NCBI RefSeq assembly: GCF_905147045.1
Contig: NC_065904.1
Location: 11,532,001 to 11,596,000, forward strand
Origin: Nymphalis io
Taxonomy: Eukaryota > Arthropoda > Insecta > Lepidoptera > Nymphalidae
Direction of reading: 5' to 3'
DNA: 64,000 nucleotides
Shown here: positions 1-12,397 of the stretch, one piece after another
Position numbering within the stretch: the stretch's first letter is position 1
Layout: every line of letters begins with the position of its first letter
The notes under the pieces: generated by a model
Databases searched by the model: none
Told to the model about the DNA's origin: nothing
Seen by the model: only the letters and a program-made list of their open reading frames with translations
Program-made: the position numbers and the translations under genes

Positions 1-1070
1 CATTTTATTTATTAAAAAGATTATCTTGTAAGCAAGTCGTTGGTTAAAATTTATAATTTATTCATAATATAAATAATACATTTCAAACTATAAATTTGAT
101 GAGGCTATGCCTTATAATTACAAGTATTTATAGTTAGAAGGTTATCTATTTGCCAACAATAATACATCGTATTAGTTACGGTTGAAAGGTGAGTGAGCTA
201 GTAATTAAACAAATAGGGGTATATATTATCATCCTAGAAACCATTAACAGTGTATTTTGCCATAAAATACTAATAATAAATAATTTACATGAAGATGATT
301 TTGTAAAAGGATTTTAATATAATAATTTGATTACCATCTGTGATTAATCATTTAATAAATATGTTTTATATTTACACAAAACCTATCTCAATAAATATTT
401 AGAATTCATAACCGTACCCTTGAATATAAAAAAACAATATTATCTAAACAATATTATTTAATATATCTGTAAATAGAGACAAAAAAAATGAATATCGGAC
501 TTAGTGGATTTTATTGGGAATTGAAAATCTATGAAGTTGCGATACAACTCCCCATTTATATATATATGCTATTTACCACCGCACACTATTGCGGTCATTT
601 CTTTTATTTTATTCGGTGGCACCACTCGTTCGCCTTTACTGCTATCGAAACCCGTATTTGAATATATGGCTAGTCGTATTACTAAATGGGGCGAGACAAT
701 TCATGGAATGTAGCGTTTTCAATTATATACAATTATTTATTTTCTTGCCAATTGTTATTTTTAATTTAAATGTATATATTATAATTAACGAATACAATAA
801 AGCAAATATATACAATTAAATATTTATAATACATGAATAAAAAATACTTATCGTTATTTTTAACGTGAAATTTCAATTTATAAATAGACCAAGTTAAAAA
901 TAGCTGCGTAATTTTGTTTTAGGATCGAATATCTTACCACTGTTTTTTTTAAAGAGATATATATTTATTATGAATATTAAACTGACAGTTTATATGGCAC
1001 GGGTAGATGAGTTGTTTTAAATAAATAAACTCTATTAAATAGGCATGTATATTTACAATAGTTTTTTCTT
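1..1070. other. AT-rich DNA, no feature recognised
   Basis: Strongly AT-rich sequence with short A and T runs. The two short overlapping open frames at 531-819 have no recognisable motif and look like chance frames. No repeat family of this window was seen here. Confidence 0.6.
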
Positions 1071-1258
1071 CAACCCCGTTTCGGTGAGCGGAAAGAATTA
1101 GGCTTAAAATTTCCTAGCTTGTCTTTCCTTGGGGTTCAAGCTCGCTTCGAACAAAATTTTATTAAAATCGATTCAATGGTTTAGCTCCTAAAGCGTAACA
1201 GATAGACAAGAGTTACTTTCGCATTTATAATATAAGTATAAATATTAGTGATTCCGCG
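1071..1258 (+). repeat. dispersed repeat G fragment
   Basis: The end of this stretch (a run like TTTATTAAAATCGATTCAAT, then GTTTAGC, a GACAGATAGACAAG-like stretch, and TTACTTTCGCATTTATAATA) closely matches the end of the block at 7478-7842. Sequences of this kind recur in lepidopteran genomes. The parent element is not identifiable here; it could be the 3' end of a mobile element. A further short fragment (GAAATTTTGCATTTACATCA, then GGGGC) lies at about 1573-1600. Confidence 0.5.
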
Positions 1259-2848
1259 AAATCTATTAAAAACAAAAGAGATAATTCCTATGACTTGAAC
1301 CGTAACGAAGGTCCAGCGAAATGGTGTTCCACACAGTTTTCAGCAAACATTTGAATGGAAATGACTTTATTCAGATAACAACCGGGATTTTATCTTTCTG
1401 TATTTCATGTCGCTGATCTCGTTCACTGGGTTTTAGATATAATTATGTACGAACATGTTATTAACAAAGTCGCATAACACAATTTTACTGCGAAACACTT
1501 TTGAAATTTAATTAATAAAATAACTAATATTTGAAATGCGAAAATGAGTTCGACGTGTCTTAACCGATTATAATGAAATTTTGCATTTACATCAGGGGCG
1601 CAGAAAAAGATATAGGTTAGTTACCTAATAATTGCCTGCCTCGCAAACACGCGGTTGAAACCACGGACTGGAACTAGTATGAAATACACGCTGAGTTCAT
1701 GTTTGAAATATATATTTGTGTATGTAATTTAAATTATTGTAAAAGTAACTACTGATTGAGTTTCTCGATAGAAACTGCGAGACAAACACGTGGTCACATG
1801 GTAGATTTAAATTAAAACTGTTTTAAAACAAAATATTTTCACATGAAAACTATTACTTATTAAGAACATTTAATATATCATATTTCAAAAAACTATATTA
1901 ACCCAATTTTGAAAATTTTTACAATTTGGCTAATGTTTGTTTTAATAATATAGGCTGTTAATTAAGTTATATATTTGTTGATTGATTAATATAGTTTGTA
2001 GATTTACCCTCTATTCTTTTAAATTTAAAGCAAACATTTTACCTTATAGAATTACTTTTGCCTCTGAGGAATTATTCACGTATTTCCTATGAATGGTACT
2101 GTCTCATGTGAGTTGCGTGTTGAAATGCTGTATTTAATATGTACATTATTACAAGCACACTTAATTACCAAGAAAAAATAAAAGTAAATAAAAATTAAGC
2201 CTTCAAAACATTTGCCATACAAAACTTGCATGTAAGCTTCATATGAGCTTAATTTCATGGTGATCTATTAAACGGTACCGAAATCTATTAATTTCAAACA
2301 GATATAAATATATATAACAAATACAATAAAAAATAAGTTGAAAAACTGAAAGCAGACTATGAAAAATAAAAAAAATCAAGGGCTGAAAAATATGAAATAC
2401 AAAATGTGTGTGTGTGTGTGTTCTATGCGAATAAAGTCATATATGAAACGAATATTCAAAAATTCACTCTAATGTCAATAAATTTATCCGAACAAGTATC
2501 AATATTTTACCGTAATTACACCCGTCCGAGAGGCTATTCGCACCCGACATGAGAATCGAATCCGTGACCGCACAACGATTAATTATGTACATTGACAGAC
2601 GGACAAAATAAATCTATTGCAAATATAATTAGATTCGAACCTATTTAATTTACGAAGGGCTAATTGGTTCCGTTGCGAAAATTCTAACAATGCGAGCTAT
2701 TTGAATATTAAAAACTCGTTTGAATAAAAATTCGTTTGTTTTATTTAAAATGAAGTAGGCATAAGTTGGTCAAAGGTCTTCTATCTTAAAAGAGAAAGGA
2801 TTGAATGTATAATTCACAAAGTTACTTACTGCGAATAATATGTGTCAG
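1259..2848. other. AT-rich intergenic DNA
   Basis: Mostly featureless AT-rich DNA. It contains a small fragment of repeat G near 1573-1600 and a (TG)n microsatellite at 2405-2421. The short reverse-strand frame at 2076-2258 has no recognisable content. Confidence 0.5.
2405..2421. repeat. (TG)n microsatellite
   Basis: Eight TG units plus one base. Confidence 0.9.
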
Positions 2849-3145
2849 ACTGGTGGTAGGACTTTGTGCAAGCTCGTCTGGGTAGGTACCACCCACTCAT
2901 CAGATATTCTACCGCAAAACAGCAATACTTGATATTGTTGTGTTCCGGTTTGAAGGGTGAGTGAGCCAGTGTAATTACAGGCACAAGGGACATAAAATCT
3001 TAGTTGGTTGGTGGCGCATTGGATATGTAAGCGATGGTTGACATTTCTTACAATGCCAATGTCTAAGAGCGTTGGTGACCACTTACCATCAGGTGGCCCA
3101 TATGCTCGTCCGCCTTCCTATTCTATAAAAAAAAAAAAAAAAAAA
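2849..3145 (+). mobile_element. SINE-A copy, full length (poly(A) SINE)
   Basis: Starts ACTGGTGGTAGG, runs through the shared core (TCATCAGATATTCTACCGCA, TTCCGGTTTGAAGGGTGAGT, ACAGGCACAAGGGACATAA, GTGACCACTTACCATCAGGT) and ends CTATTCTATA followed by about 19 A. This is a non-coding, non-autonomous retroelement; the poly(A) tail points to retrotransposition by a LINE that recognises poly(A). It resembles the SINE family I remember as Metulj from Heliconius, but that name is from memory. No convincing target-site duplication was found. Confidence 0.85.
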
Positions 3146-3180
3146 CTTGAGCTGTTGCTTTGCTAACGTTATTGTTAACT

Positions 3181-3300
3181 CACTGCCGGGGTAAAGCATC
3201 CTCTCTTCTGAGGAGGTATTCGGAGCTCCTTTGAAGCTTTAATTCAACCACGCTGCTCCAATGTTCATCTGACATATACAGGGTTCCTTTCACCGCCGAG
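3181..3300 (-). mobile_element. SINE-B fragment, old and 3'-weighted
   Basis: The antisense strand retains the SINE-B core (AACCACGCTGCTCCAATG, TTTCACCGCCGAG) but the 3' tail is badly degraded. It lies just beyond the poly(A) of the SINE-A copy at 2849-3145. Confidence 0.5.
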
Positions 3301-3940
3301 TAAATACTTTTTAAATACAAATAAGCACATCGATTCGATACAAAATTCATGTATTCTGATCACTGAGCTATTATTTCACCAAGTAAATTAAATATAAATA
3401 AATATTATTCAATTATTATTTATCTTGTATGAAAATAAATAAAAACTAAGACCATGTTTTTTATTTATTATTTTATTAATAAGTATTATTTCTTAAGTTA
3501 TCTGTGTATGAACAAAGCATCTTTTCTGAATGTGCTTCAATAATTCTGGCAATAACAAGGACACATAGATTATTTCATTTTAAAATTTGAAACATAGTAA
3601 CCACATTAAAACTAAGAAAAAATATAAAAGAAAATTGGCTAAAATAGCTGAGAAAATTCAAGTCACTCACAGTTATTATAAATGCATTGTCTCTGAAAGC
3701 AAAAACAAATAACAAAGAGGTCCCTGAACTGAGAAAACTTAATCCGAATCCATTTTAAGTTATCAAAACTCCGTCAGACAGAAAAAACCACTCACGATTA
3801 GAAATTGTCGGAGATTGCTTAAACATGGAAACTTAAATATTTTTTTCCTTTTACCGTCTACATACAATATAATCTACGATTTATATATTATGTACGTGTA
3901 ATATTATTTTTATCGACTTTGTATTTATATATTCCTTTTT
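3301..3940. other. AT-rich DNA, no feature recognised
   Basis: No open frame of note and no repeat family of this window seen. Confidence 0.5.
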
Positions 3941-4040
3941 ATATATAGGTAGGCGGACAGGCAAATGGACCACCTGATGGCAAGTGCTCACTACCAACCA
4001 TATATATTGGTGCCGTAAGAAATATTAACCATTCTTTACA
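3941..4040 (-). mobile_element. SINE-A 3' fragment, degenerate
   Basis: Antisense SINE-A tail region (ATATATAGGTAGGCGGACAG, CACCTGATGGCAAGTG, CGTAAGAAATATTAACCAT). Many substitutions relative to other copies indicate an old insertion. The 5' two thirds is missing. Confidence 0.65.
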
Positions 4041-4922
4041 CAGCTAATGCGTAAATAATTAACTATTTTACACTAGTTCATTGATTCATTCCCTCATTCA
4101 TTCTCATTATTTAATAAATTACCGAAAGTGACATTTATGAACGTTTGATTGTTTTCTTTACATTGCAAATTTAATTACCAAATAAGCGTCATTAAAGTAA
4201 TCTTCGCTATAGTTAAACAATATAAACCGCTGTTTTAATTAACTAATAATTAGAAAAAGATTAATGGTCAGCACCAAGTTGTTGGAAGTAAAATGAACCT
4301 TTCTTGCCAAACCCAAAGAAAATATCGTAAGATGATACATTTCTCACAATGGTAGCGTTTATAGGTGAACGTGAATACTAAACCCAAATGTGATATTCGC
4401 TTGTCTGTCATTAATTTAAAAAAAAAATTAAATCATAGCATACACGAATCTTACGAAAACTATCTCGGCTTTGGAGTTGTATGAAATGGGTTAAGCGAAA
4501 TAGCTTCCTACAATTTCCGAAATATCCCCCGAGGTAATATGTTTCACTTTATTTATGACCGATCTCAACTCTGCACTATTTGTCACTTTAACTCCGGGAA
4601 CTTATTGTTTCCAACATTTGTTATGATCTCTTTGGCATTATCTTGAAATATTACAGACGTTTTTACGCCCGCGATTTCACATGGATGTTGGATTTGAAGA
4701 TACAGTGTAATTTGAAGTTTCAGGAAATTGCCGTCTCTTTTATCTCCAGAAACAATTAAATTTTTACATTTTCAGATGTCATGTATAATGAACCAATAAC
4801 ATAATTCATTTTAAACAATGACAAATTCTAATACTTAGAATTTTAGTAATTTGAGGCGCGTTTTTCAGTTTAAATCATGTTGATATAGATAACAAGAGAT
4901 GTATTGTAACATCTTGAACAGA
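4041..4922. other. AT-rich DNA, no feature recognised
   Basis: No motif, repeat or plausible exon seen. Confidence 0.5.
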
Positions 4923-5185
4923 ATGCGTGAAGCTTAACTGAGAAGATAACGGATTGAAATCCTGGCATTTACCATTGGGTTATATGTGGATAATTTGTAT
5001 CTATAATTTATCTCGCGCTTGACAGTGAAGGCAAATATCGTGAGAAAATTGGCATACGTCGTAAGAAATTTTGCTACATGTGTATCCAACTTGCAGTGAA
5101 GCAGCGTGGTGAATTAAGGTCAAACGCCTCTAAGCACAGGAAAAGAGGGCTTCTCCAGCAATGGTACATTCACAAAGTGTTACTT
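4923..5185 (+). mobile_element. SINE-B copy, old and diverged
   Basis: Order matches SINE-B: a damaged B box (GGATTGAAATCC), ATAATTTATCTCGCGCTTGA then CAGTGAAGG, GCAGCGTGGTGAATTAAG, and a tail CCAGCAATGGTACATTCACA then AAGTGTTAC. Divergence is spread along the whole length, so this is one of the older copies. Confidence 0.65.
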
Positions 5186-7477
5186 TTCATAAAGGTATCG
5201 CATAAATGATGTCATTAGTTTCAATCGAGACATAACAACTATATTGTTATATAAATCGATTTTTACAAAAAGTAATTCAATTCAAATTTGAAAGAGTCTT
5301 AAGACCCAAATATCTCCAGATATCTAGGATATTCCTATTGTTATTTCTTAGCTTAGTTTATTTTTTTAATTAGGATCAAAGAAATTTCTCTAGACATCCA
5401 CGTGTACAAAAACTGGCACAACAGAAAGACAGTGATCATGTTATTCAACGAATTGAAAACAGATATTTTCTTCAAAAACACCAGATATTTCAAGAACAAA
5501 TTGTCTTTTAAAAATAAATCTCATTAAATAAGTAATGATGATAAATGAATAATGTTAATAATTGAGGAGTAGAGCAAAAACAGGAAATCAAAACAACGAA
5601 ATTTCTGGAAACAAATGATATATTTCTGTTTTAAATTAACTTCCAAACATCAACGTCACAGGTGATTAACGTCACAACTCGCAAAAGAAATTAGGGCACA
5701 TAAGCGGCCCTTTATCAAAACTTCTTGCTATTGACAGCCACCTCCCCTCTCCTGACGCCCTCCAGTAAGATAATAGCATTTCCTTGTACGTATTACGTAT
5801 CGGCGATCTTTATTAGGTAATTATTTCTTTGAAAAAACCTTCCAACTATGACAAACTGATTTGTCATTTATTTCCATCAGGCCAGTGCAATAAGGATCTT
5901 AGTGCCAATATTTAAGTCTCAAATTTGCAATAGAAGATGTAATAATTATTAGGTATTTTGGCTGAGTTATAACAAAGAGGGATAATTGGAACAACGGCCG
6001 ACGTTTGGACGTGTTGATGACAACTACGAAAACTGATATATTATCCGCAAATTTCGTCCTTCGAAGTTCAAAACTTCAGCACTTCTTTTACTAACTTCAG
6101 GCTTCTTAATATATTTCGCTTTTTATATTCTGAAAATCTTTTAATTGCCATAGCTATTGCATAAAACACCTAATATGTGATTAAATACCCTGTAATGTAT
6201 TAATAATGTTACTAATATTATTATTGATGTAGAGAATAAAAATACAAAACTTGAAAAATACAAAGCTCTTCTCCGAAATCACTTTACACCATAATAATAA
6301 TTAAGAACACTAAAAAGTATATAAGCCAGAATCTAAGTTCACTCGAATAAAATTGTGAGTACTTCTAAACAAACACATTGCACTCGATATATCTGGGATG
6401 ACTTCATTACATGTCCTTGACATAAATTCTAATTTAAAAAAAATACTTTAGCTATTACATCACAGTGTCTAACTTCGACCTAAAATCGTAATAAGCGCTA
6501 CAAATTATAGTAATAATGATATCGCCCATGATTAGAAGGGAGACGTAATTACAGTACTAAATGTTGAAAGACCGTATGAAAGGATTCATTGTAATAATAA
6601 TTTGAGCACTACTGTAGTTTACGATAGTGGCTGAAGCACGTGTGATCGATATATAGAACTGAAAAATAGTGACGTTATTACTTACAATACAATTCATTGC
6701 TGTTTAGATATCAGACAGTGAAATAATTTTGAAACAAATTATGCAATGTATGTGTATTTCGTTAAGAGAACATTTGGTATATTTTAAGTGATTTTAAAAG
6801 GAGTGCCATTAACGATGCCAGATGTCGAGCAATCGTTTGATACGACATTGTAACTGCGTTTGCGCAAGATTTCACTAAGAATCGTATCGATCTGTTTATG
6901 ACTAAGAGAAACATGATTCAATAGTTGAAATAGTCAATATACAAATATTACAAATACGGCTTATTAATACTTGATCACAATATTTTTATCTTTGTCTTTT
7001 GAGTAATGTAATCAGTTTAAATAGAGATTTTTACCTTATTGTGAAATCATTTAAAAAAATATATTATTTAAATTATACATATAATTACGAAATGAAATTA
7101 AGGCTGTTAAAAGTGTTTTATCAATTTAATCACATTGATTAGTTATAAACACACATCTGAAACATGCATGTTACCTTACAATATTTTTTTCGCTACGAAA
7201 AATTAATTATAAACATAAACGAAGACAGGGTACACATAGATGGAAACACTACATTCATGTATATAAAGTCGCGATCTTCGTTGAAAATCAACGTTTATAC
7301 CCACGGACCTCTTTGTTAATCTTATACTTCTTAAAATATTAAGTTTTTTTTTTCTAATTTCAGGTAACAAACACTCTTTTGCGTTTATAAAATAAGTAAG
7401 CATTATCATCAAGATCTGTTGAATACATAATATATAATAAATCTTTTCTCTAAATGCGAAAGATATTTGTTTGTTTG
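5186..7477. other. AT-rich intergenic DNA, nothing recognised
   Basis: About 2.3 kb with no repeat family of this window and no convincing exon. The antisense frame at 7203-7412 (69 codons) has no recognisable motif. Confidence 0.5.
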
Positions 7478-7842
7478 TAACGCTTACACGTCCTAACTTC
7501 TGATGGTCATGAAATTTTGCATATATTATCAGGGGTTATATAATTTGCATATATTATCAGGGGTACATAAATGGACACAAGTAACTGACATCTTCCCCCT
7601 GTTCAAACTACTTAATATATGCATATATGCCAACTTACATCATAATCGGCCAAACGATATTCCACAGTTCATTTTTATATATAAGTACTCACGTTCGCCG
7701 CTGCGATGAGTTGTTGGATTGAGGGGTTGTTATAAAAAATAGCCTATATCTTTCCTTGCTTTATATAAAATTTCATCAAAACCGATTCAGTGTTTTAGCC
7801 GTAAAAGACAGACAGAGCTACTTTCGCATTTATATATATGTA
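7478..7842 (+). repeat. dispersed repeat G, longer copy
   Basis: Shares its 3' part (AAATTTCATCAAAACCGATT, CAGTGTTTTAGCC, AGACAGACAGAGCTACTTTC, GCATTTAT) with 1071-1258 and its 5' part (GAAATTTTGCAT) with 1573-1600. A 20-base stretch, TTGCATATATTATCAGGGGT, occurs exactly twice at 7517-7536 and 7545-7564, a local tandem duplication of period 28. No coding capacity is evident. Confidence 0.5.
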
Positions 7843-8313
7843 GACTGACGCTTCATAATTATAGTCATATGTCAAACTTCATCCGATATGACTTCAGTAT
7901 GTCGAATGCGTTTATTAATTTTAATAGCATAAGGAGATACGACCGCGATCAATTCATCATTTTAACACGGGTTACGTTTTGGACAAAAGATATTACTCAA
8001 AGAACATTAATTATAGCCTAATGGTTCAAATAGACGTGCTTAAATTCTTTTGAAGTCATATATTTAATGTAAATAAACTTTTCCGACGTAACGATAAAAC
8101 TATTTACGACTTCTAAGAAATTATTGAAAACATATTGAACTCGTTTTCAGATAAAACTTATAAATATTTATTATTAAAAAAATAACTTATAAATAATATT
8201 ACGTTATAGAAAATAATACCAAATTCATATAACTTTATTCAAGAAAGTTTTTAAAAACACTTAAGACGTCAGTTAACAAGATTCGTCAAATAAAGTAAAG
8301 TTACCACGTTCGT
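7843..8313. other. AT-rich DNA, nothing recognised
   Basis: No repeat, RNA or exon signal seen. Confidence 0.5.
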
Positions 8314-8550
8314 AGAGCCGAAATGGCTCAGTGGCTAGAACGGGTGAATCTCAACAGAAGAGGGTTCAAACCCAGGCAAGTACCGCTTTCATTCCGCAAT
8401 TTGTCTCGTGGTCGACGGTGAAGAAAAAGTGCACATGTCAAATGGAATTCTGTCACAGGTAATTTCCATCAACCCACATTGGAGCAGCGTGGTGGAATAA
8501 GCTCAACACCTTCTCCGCAAAAAAGGGAGGCCTGAGCCCAGCAGTGGGCT
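8314..8550 (+). mobile_element. SINE-B copy with diverged interior
   Basis: tRNA-like head GAGCCGAAATGGCTCAGTGG with B box GGGTTCAAACCC, then a SINE-B body with a shortened middle, CATTGGAGCAGCGTGGTGGA and tail GCCTGAGCCCAGCAGTGGGC. It stops inside the tail and continues directly into a (TA)n run, so the usual CACAGGCTGTTAC end is missing or replaced by the microsatellite. Confidence 0.8.
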
Positions 8551-8551
8551 T

Positions 8552-8582
8552 TATATATATATATATATATATGTATGTATAT
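8552..8582. repeat. (TA)n microsatellite at a SINE-B 3' end
   Basis: TA run followed by two TGTA units, directly abutting the SINE-B tail. Microsatellites commonly grow at SINE tails. Confidence 0.8.
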
Positions 8583-10266
8583 ATAGTAATATTTACTTTA
8601 CTTTTTAAGTTACCTACTTATTAGTTAGTTACTTTTATACACTATCAAATATATAATCGTAATAATGATTATATTTGTGAAATGACATTCATCCTGCTCG
8701 AACAAATGCTTCATGAAATAAATATCATCGTGCTCCACTGTATTAAATTTTTATCACTAAAAAAAGTCGCATAAATTCATTAACACATAACTATACGTCA
8801 TCTCTTTTGTTCTCAAAGAATTCTTTGCACGAAGCTTGTCCGAATCCAAATTTATTGGCTGATCAAAGAAATTTTGAAGCGGTATAACCAACCATAAATA
8901 AACTTGATTAGCGATTATAGACCTTATTACTGTAGTCATACAGACATTAGAAGTTACAGGAGATGATAATAAATGCACGGGTGATTTTAAAATATATCCA
9001 AGCACCTATAATGAAGCTACATCGATTGATGACTCATTCACAAGGAATCAGGTCACGATACGGCGGGTGGACTTAACTCTCAGTAGTTGAGACTATAATA
9101 ATAATATTAATTCAGCTTGATGAACAGACTCAGATAGACAATTGATATTATAATAACTTGGGTTAACTATATTTTTGTAAAGATTTAGTATTCATGACTA
9201 CTAAAAATCAATATTACAAGATAAAACAATAAAACAATATCGAAAGATGTTTTTTCATATACCACGCTGTAAATCATTTAAATTAAACATTTATAATATG
9301 TATATAAATATACGCTTTTATTTTACATAGATAGTAATAAAAAAAACCTAAAAAGGCATTCTTATAATTATTAAATAACCAACTAAATGATGATGTCAAA
9401 AGATTGTAACATATTTAAAATTTTATCAATCTGAGTTCAAAACCAAACATATTATGTAATAAGCGCCATAATTGTTACCTTATAACATCAAAACTGAACA
9501 CTCACTCCGAAAGAATCTCTGACACCATTGTCCAATTATAAAAGAACTCCAGAGCTCATTATGTCAGTCCACAGTTAATATTAATTACACCAAATGTTGC
9601 CATTACTATACTTAATTCCCGTCTCTCAAAACTTTTAAAATTGTTTCTATGTCATACCCATACATCAAACTGAAAAGTTTATATATCTACCTTCAGTAAT
9701 TTTAAACCTTAATACATAAATAATAAGGATTAGAGTCAGTGAAAGCTAGATGTGGTAAATTTTGGTACTAGCATGCACAAATGCTTGACTTCAAATAGGA
9801 ATTAGTAACGATCTGATGTAACATATTGTGTACAGTCACGGATTCTTGTTGTTTGTACAAGGATAAATGTATTTTAGAAACGTGACGAGGTTTTGGGAAA
9901 GACATGTGATTTTGTCTTGGACGACGATGAAGTCGACATCAGATTTAAGCTTTCCTTGAGAGTTGAATTATATATGGTTAGGAGATTCATTGATCCATAC
10001 ATACATTAAAAAACAAGCCCGCGATTTTAAAAAACCGCCATTTTGTCGATGCACAGAAAGGAAAATTAATTCATTCTATTGACGCGACTTGTTACTTTTT
10101 GAATGTGTTCAATTGTTTTATTTGGATTTTTAAGAGTAATTGAGTGAGTAATTTACATAAATTTAAATTATTTGTTGTTCTATTTTTAAGAAGACCAATC
10201 GTGTCTATCTATAGCTAGATATATACATATTTTAATTATTGTTATTGTTGAAATGTCAAAGATAAT
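8583..10266. other. AT-rich DNA, nothing recognised
   Basis: No repeat family seen. The 82-codon antisense frame at 8757-9005 has no recognisable motif. At 10080-10094 the minus strand carries TAACAAGTCGCGTCA, also present at 16342-16356 at the edge of a hairpin. Confidence 0.5.
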
Positions 10267-10436
10267 CGGCCTTACTTATTAACGTTGCTTATCAGCTGTT
10301 TAGTTAAACTTTGATTTCGCTCTTTCTACCATTATTGATTTGAAGAAGCCTGGGCATTATTGATTTATCATTATTGAAGAAAAAAGATAAAGCATAGTTT
10401 AACTAATCACCCGCTAATAAGCGTTTATTGTATATA
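10267..10436 (+). mobile_element. MITE-M copy 1
   Basis: Begins CGGCCTTACTTATTAACGTT and carries the family core CAGCTGTTTAGTTAAAC ... CATTATTGATTTGA ... GTTTAACTAATCACCCGCTA. The right terminal repeat is degraded. The middle contains a local duplication of the CATTATTGATTT stretch. No coding capacity; a non-autonomous DNA transposon relic. Confidence 0.7.
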
Positions 10437-10750
10437 GTTTGGACGCGTGTTTGACTTTTTTCCAAGTCATTCCAATGATGATGATTTCCCACTCGTTTTT
10501 TAAAGTATCGAAAGTATATAAAAGCGCTCTTCAAATTTCTCTTATCGTTTGTAATCTAATTAGTCCTCGAAACAAAAAAAAATGCTAATGAAAGCAGCAT
10601 TTCTCCCTCCCGGTGTATATTATGAATAATTACTGAATCTTAATATATATTTACAATAAAATAGATATCACTTACATAATATTATAATTAGAACGTAATA
10701 AAAGTTAGAAAAATAAAAAAAAATTAAAAATTGTATTTAGGTTCATTTAA

Positions 10751-11036
10751 AAGCTACTGGTAAGAACGCGGGAATCCTAACCGATGATCGTGGGTTCAAA
10801 CCCGGGCAAGAACCATTGAATTTTCATGTGCTTAATTTGCGATTATAATTCATCTCGTGCTTTACGGTGAAGAAAAACATCGTGAGGAAACCTGCATGTG
10901 TCTAATTTCACTGAAATTCTGCCACATGTGTATTCTACCAACCAATTCAGCGTGGTGGAATAAGCTCCAAACCTTCTCCTTAAAAAAGAGGAGAGGAGGC
11001 CTTAAGCCCAGCAGTGGGACATTCACAGGCTGTTAC
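10751..11036 (+). mobile_element. SINE-B copy, nearly full length
   Basis: Head CTGGTAAGAACGCGGGAATC, B box GGGTTCAAACCCGGGCAAG, body TTCATGTGCTTAATTTGCGA and TCATCTCGTGCTTTACGGTG, then CGTGGTGGAATAAGCTCCAA and the tail GCCCAGCAGTGGGACATTCA then CAGGCTGTTAC. The first few bases of the head are lost or altered. The short frame at 10857-11042 is simply SINE-B read through. Confidence 0.85.
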
Positions 11037-11056
11037 GGATAATAGCTACTTTTGTT

Positions 11057-11113
11057 TCATCAACCAAGCCGCATTGAAACAGCATGGTGGAAAAAGCTAT
11101 AAGACTTCTCTGA
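11057..11113 (+). mobile_element. SINE-B internal fragment
   Basis: CATCAACCAAGCCGCATTGA, then CAGCATGGTGGAAAAAGC matches the middle of SINE-B. It lies about 20 bases after the end of the preceding copy in the same orientation. Confidence 0.6.
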
Positions 11114-11125
11114 ACCATTAGCAGC

Positions 11126-12386
11126 TGTTTCGTTATTATTATTATTTTTAAATATTAACTTTAAAACAATTGAAGGGATAAATATTGAATACGGCAGATA
11201 CTTAACTTACAATCCATCAATCCATTTGCATTATTAACTCAAACAAATTTCATGTGTCCCTCGGGGGTAACTCGAGAAATCATGAGCATTTAGGTCGCTT
11301 TAGAAGGTAAATTATTATTTTAATATGAACCTAGACGCAGCTTTGGCTTTATATATTATTATTTTCTCTTCTAAGCTTACTATATCTCTCAATGGGCTTG
11401 AGGGGTATGGTAAAATAAGCTGCGTTTTTTTACTAAAAGGAGAGACATTACCCCAATAGTGGGACTTATGGGCTAAATAAACTTTAAATATTTACATAAT
11501 ATTTAATGTTCCATTTTGACTCACGTTATTCATCTTAAACTGATAAACACCACCACACCACCACCATAGCACAATAGTACATACCACCATTTTCGGAAAG
11601 ACTAAATTTACTAAAATCCTAAAGTAAACGCTAAATGATTTCGACGCGAAATATGTCAAGCGTTTCTCGATACATTCAAAAATAATAATATATAAAGTTC
11701 TTTTCTCACAATCGTATATCGATTTACAATAATTGACATATAAGGTGATTTTTCGTCTATAATAAAATTGATAAAATACTGCGTAACACTTGTCAAAATG
11801 TTAATTTAACTCACCCTTGATACAAACGAAACAATAATAAGTATTGCTCCTTACGGTAGAACATGTGAAGAGTGATATCTACACTGCCTTGCAAAAAGCC
11901 CTATTGAAATAAATTATCTATAATTATATTATGCTTATAACCCGGCATCAATAAAAAAAAAACACGTAATACACTGTCCTTAGAATCTCAACATTAACAT
12001 CGTTATCTTGTTACTTTAAAACAAAAAGCTTTGTTTTATAAGTTATAATTTGATGAACTCTATAAAGCAAAACAAGGAAATTTTTTAAGAGATCAGAGCG
12101 TATCTCCTCCAATAAAGTTATTTCCTGTCGCTAATTGAACATTCGCCTGTATTTTTAGGCTTTTATTCAAAATTTTTATGTTTATACCAGCTACCTACTA
12201 ATACATATAAACTTAAAGGGATGGTATTCAAGTGTTATTTCCTTTGCAAATATTTTTATGTAAGCAAATAACATAATTAAATTATAAATAAAATTTTGAT
12301 GTTTTCTCTCTTAACTCAAATTAATGTTTATTCGCACTTAAAAATATATTACATAATTTAATTTGCAGTAAACATTTTAAATAAGT
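11126..12386. other. AT-rich DNA with one possible SINE-B relic
   Basis: At 11405-11474 there is a weak match to the SINE-B 3' half (TAAAATAAGCTGCG, CCCCAATAGTGGGACTTATG). Otherwise nothing was recognised up to the target-site duplication of the RTE element. Confidence 0.4.
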
Positions 12387-12397
12387 AAAGAAAATGG
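12387..12397 (+). repeat. target-site duplication, left copy (RTE copy 1)
   Basis: AAAGAAAATGG here is repeated exactly at 14687-14697, immediately after the RTE 3' end. Direct flanking repeats of this length are the signature of target-primed reverse transcription. Confidence 0.85.
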
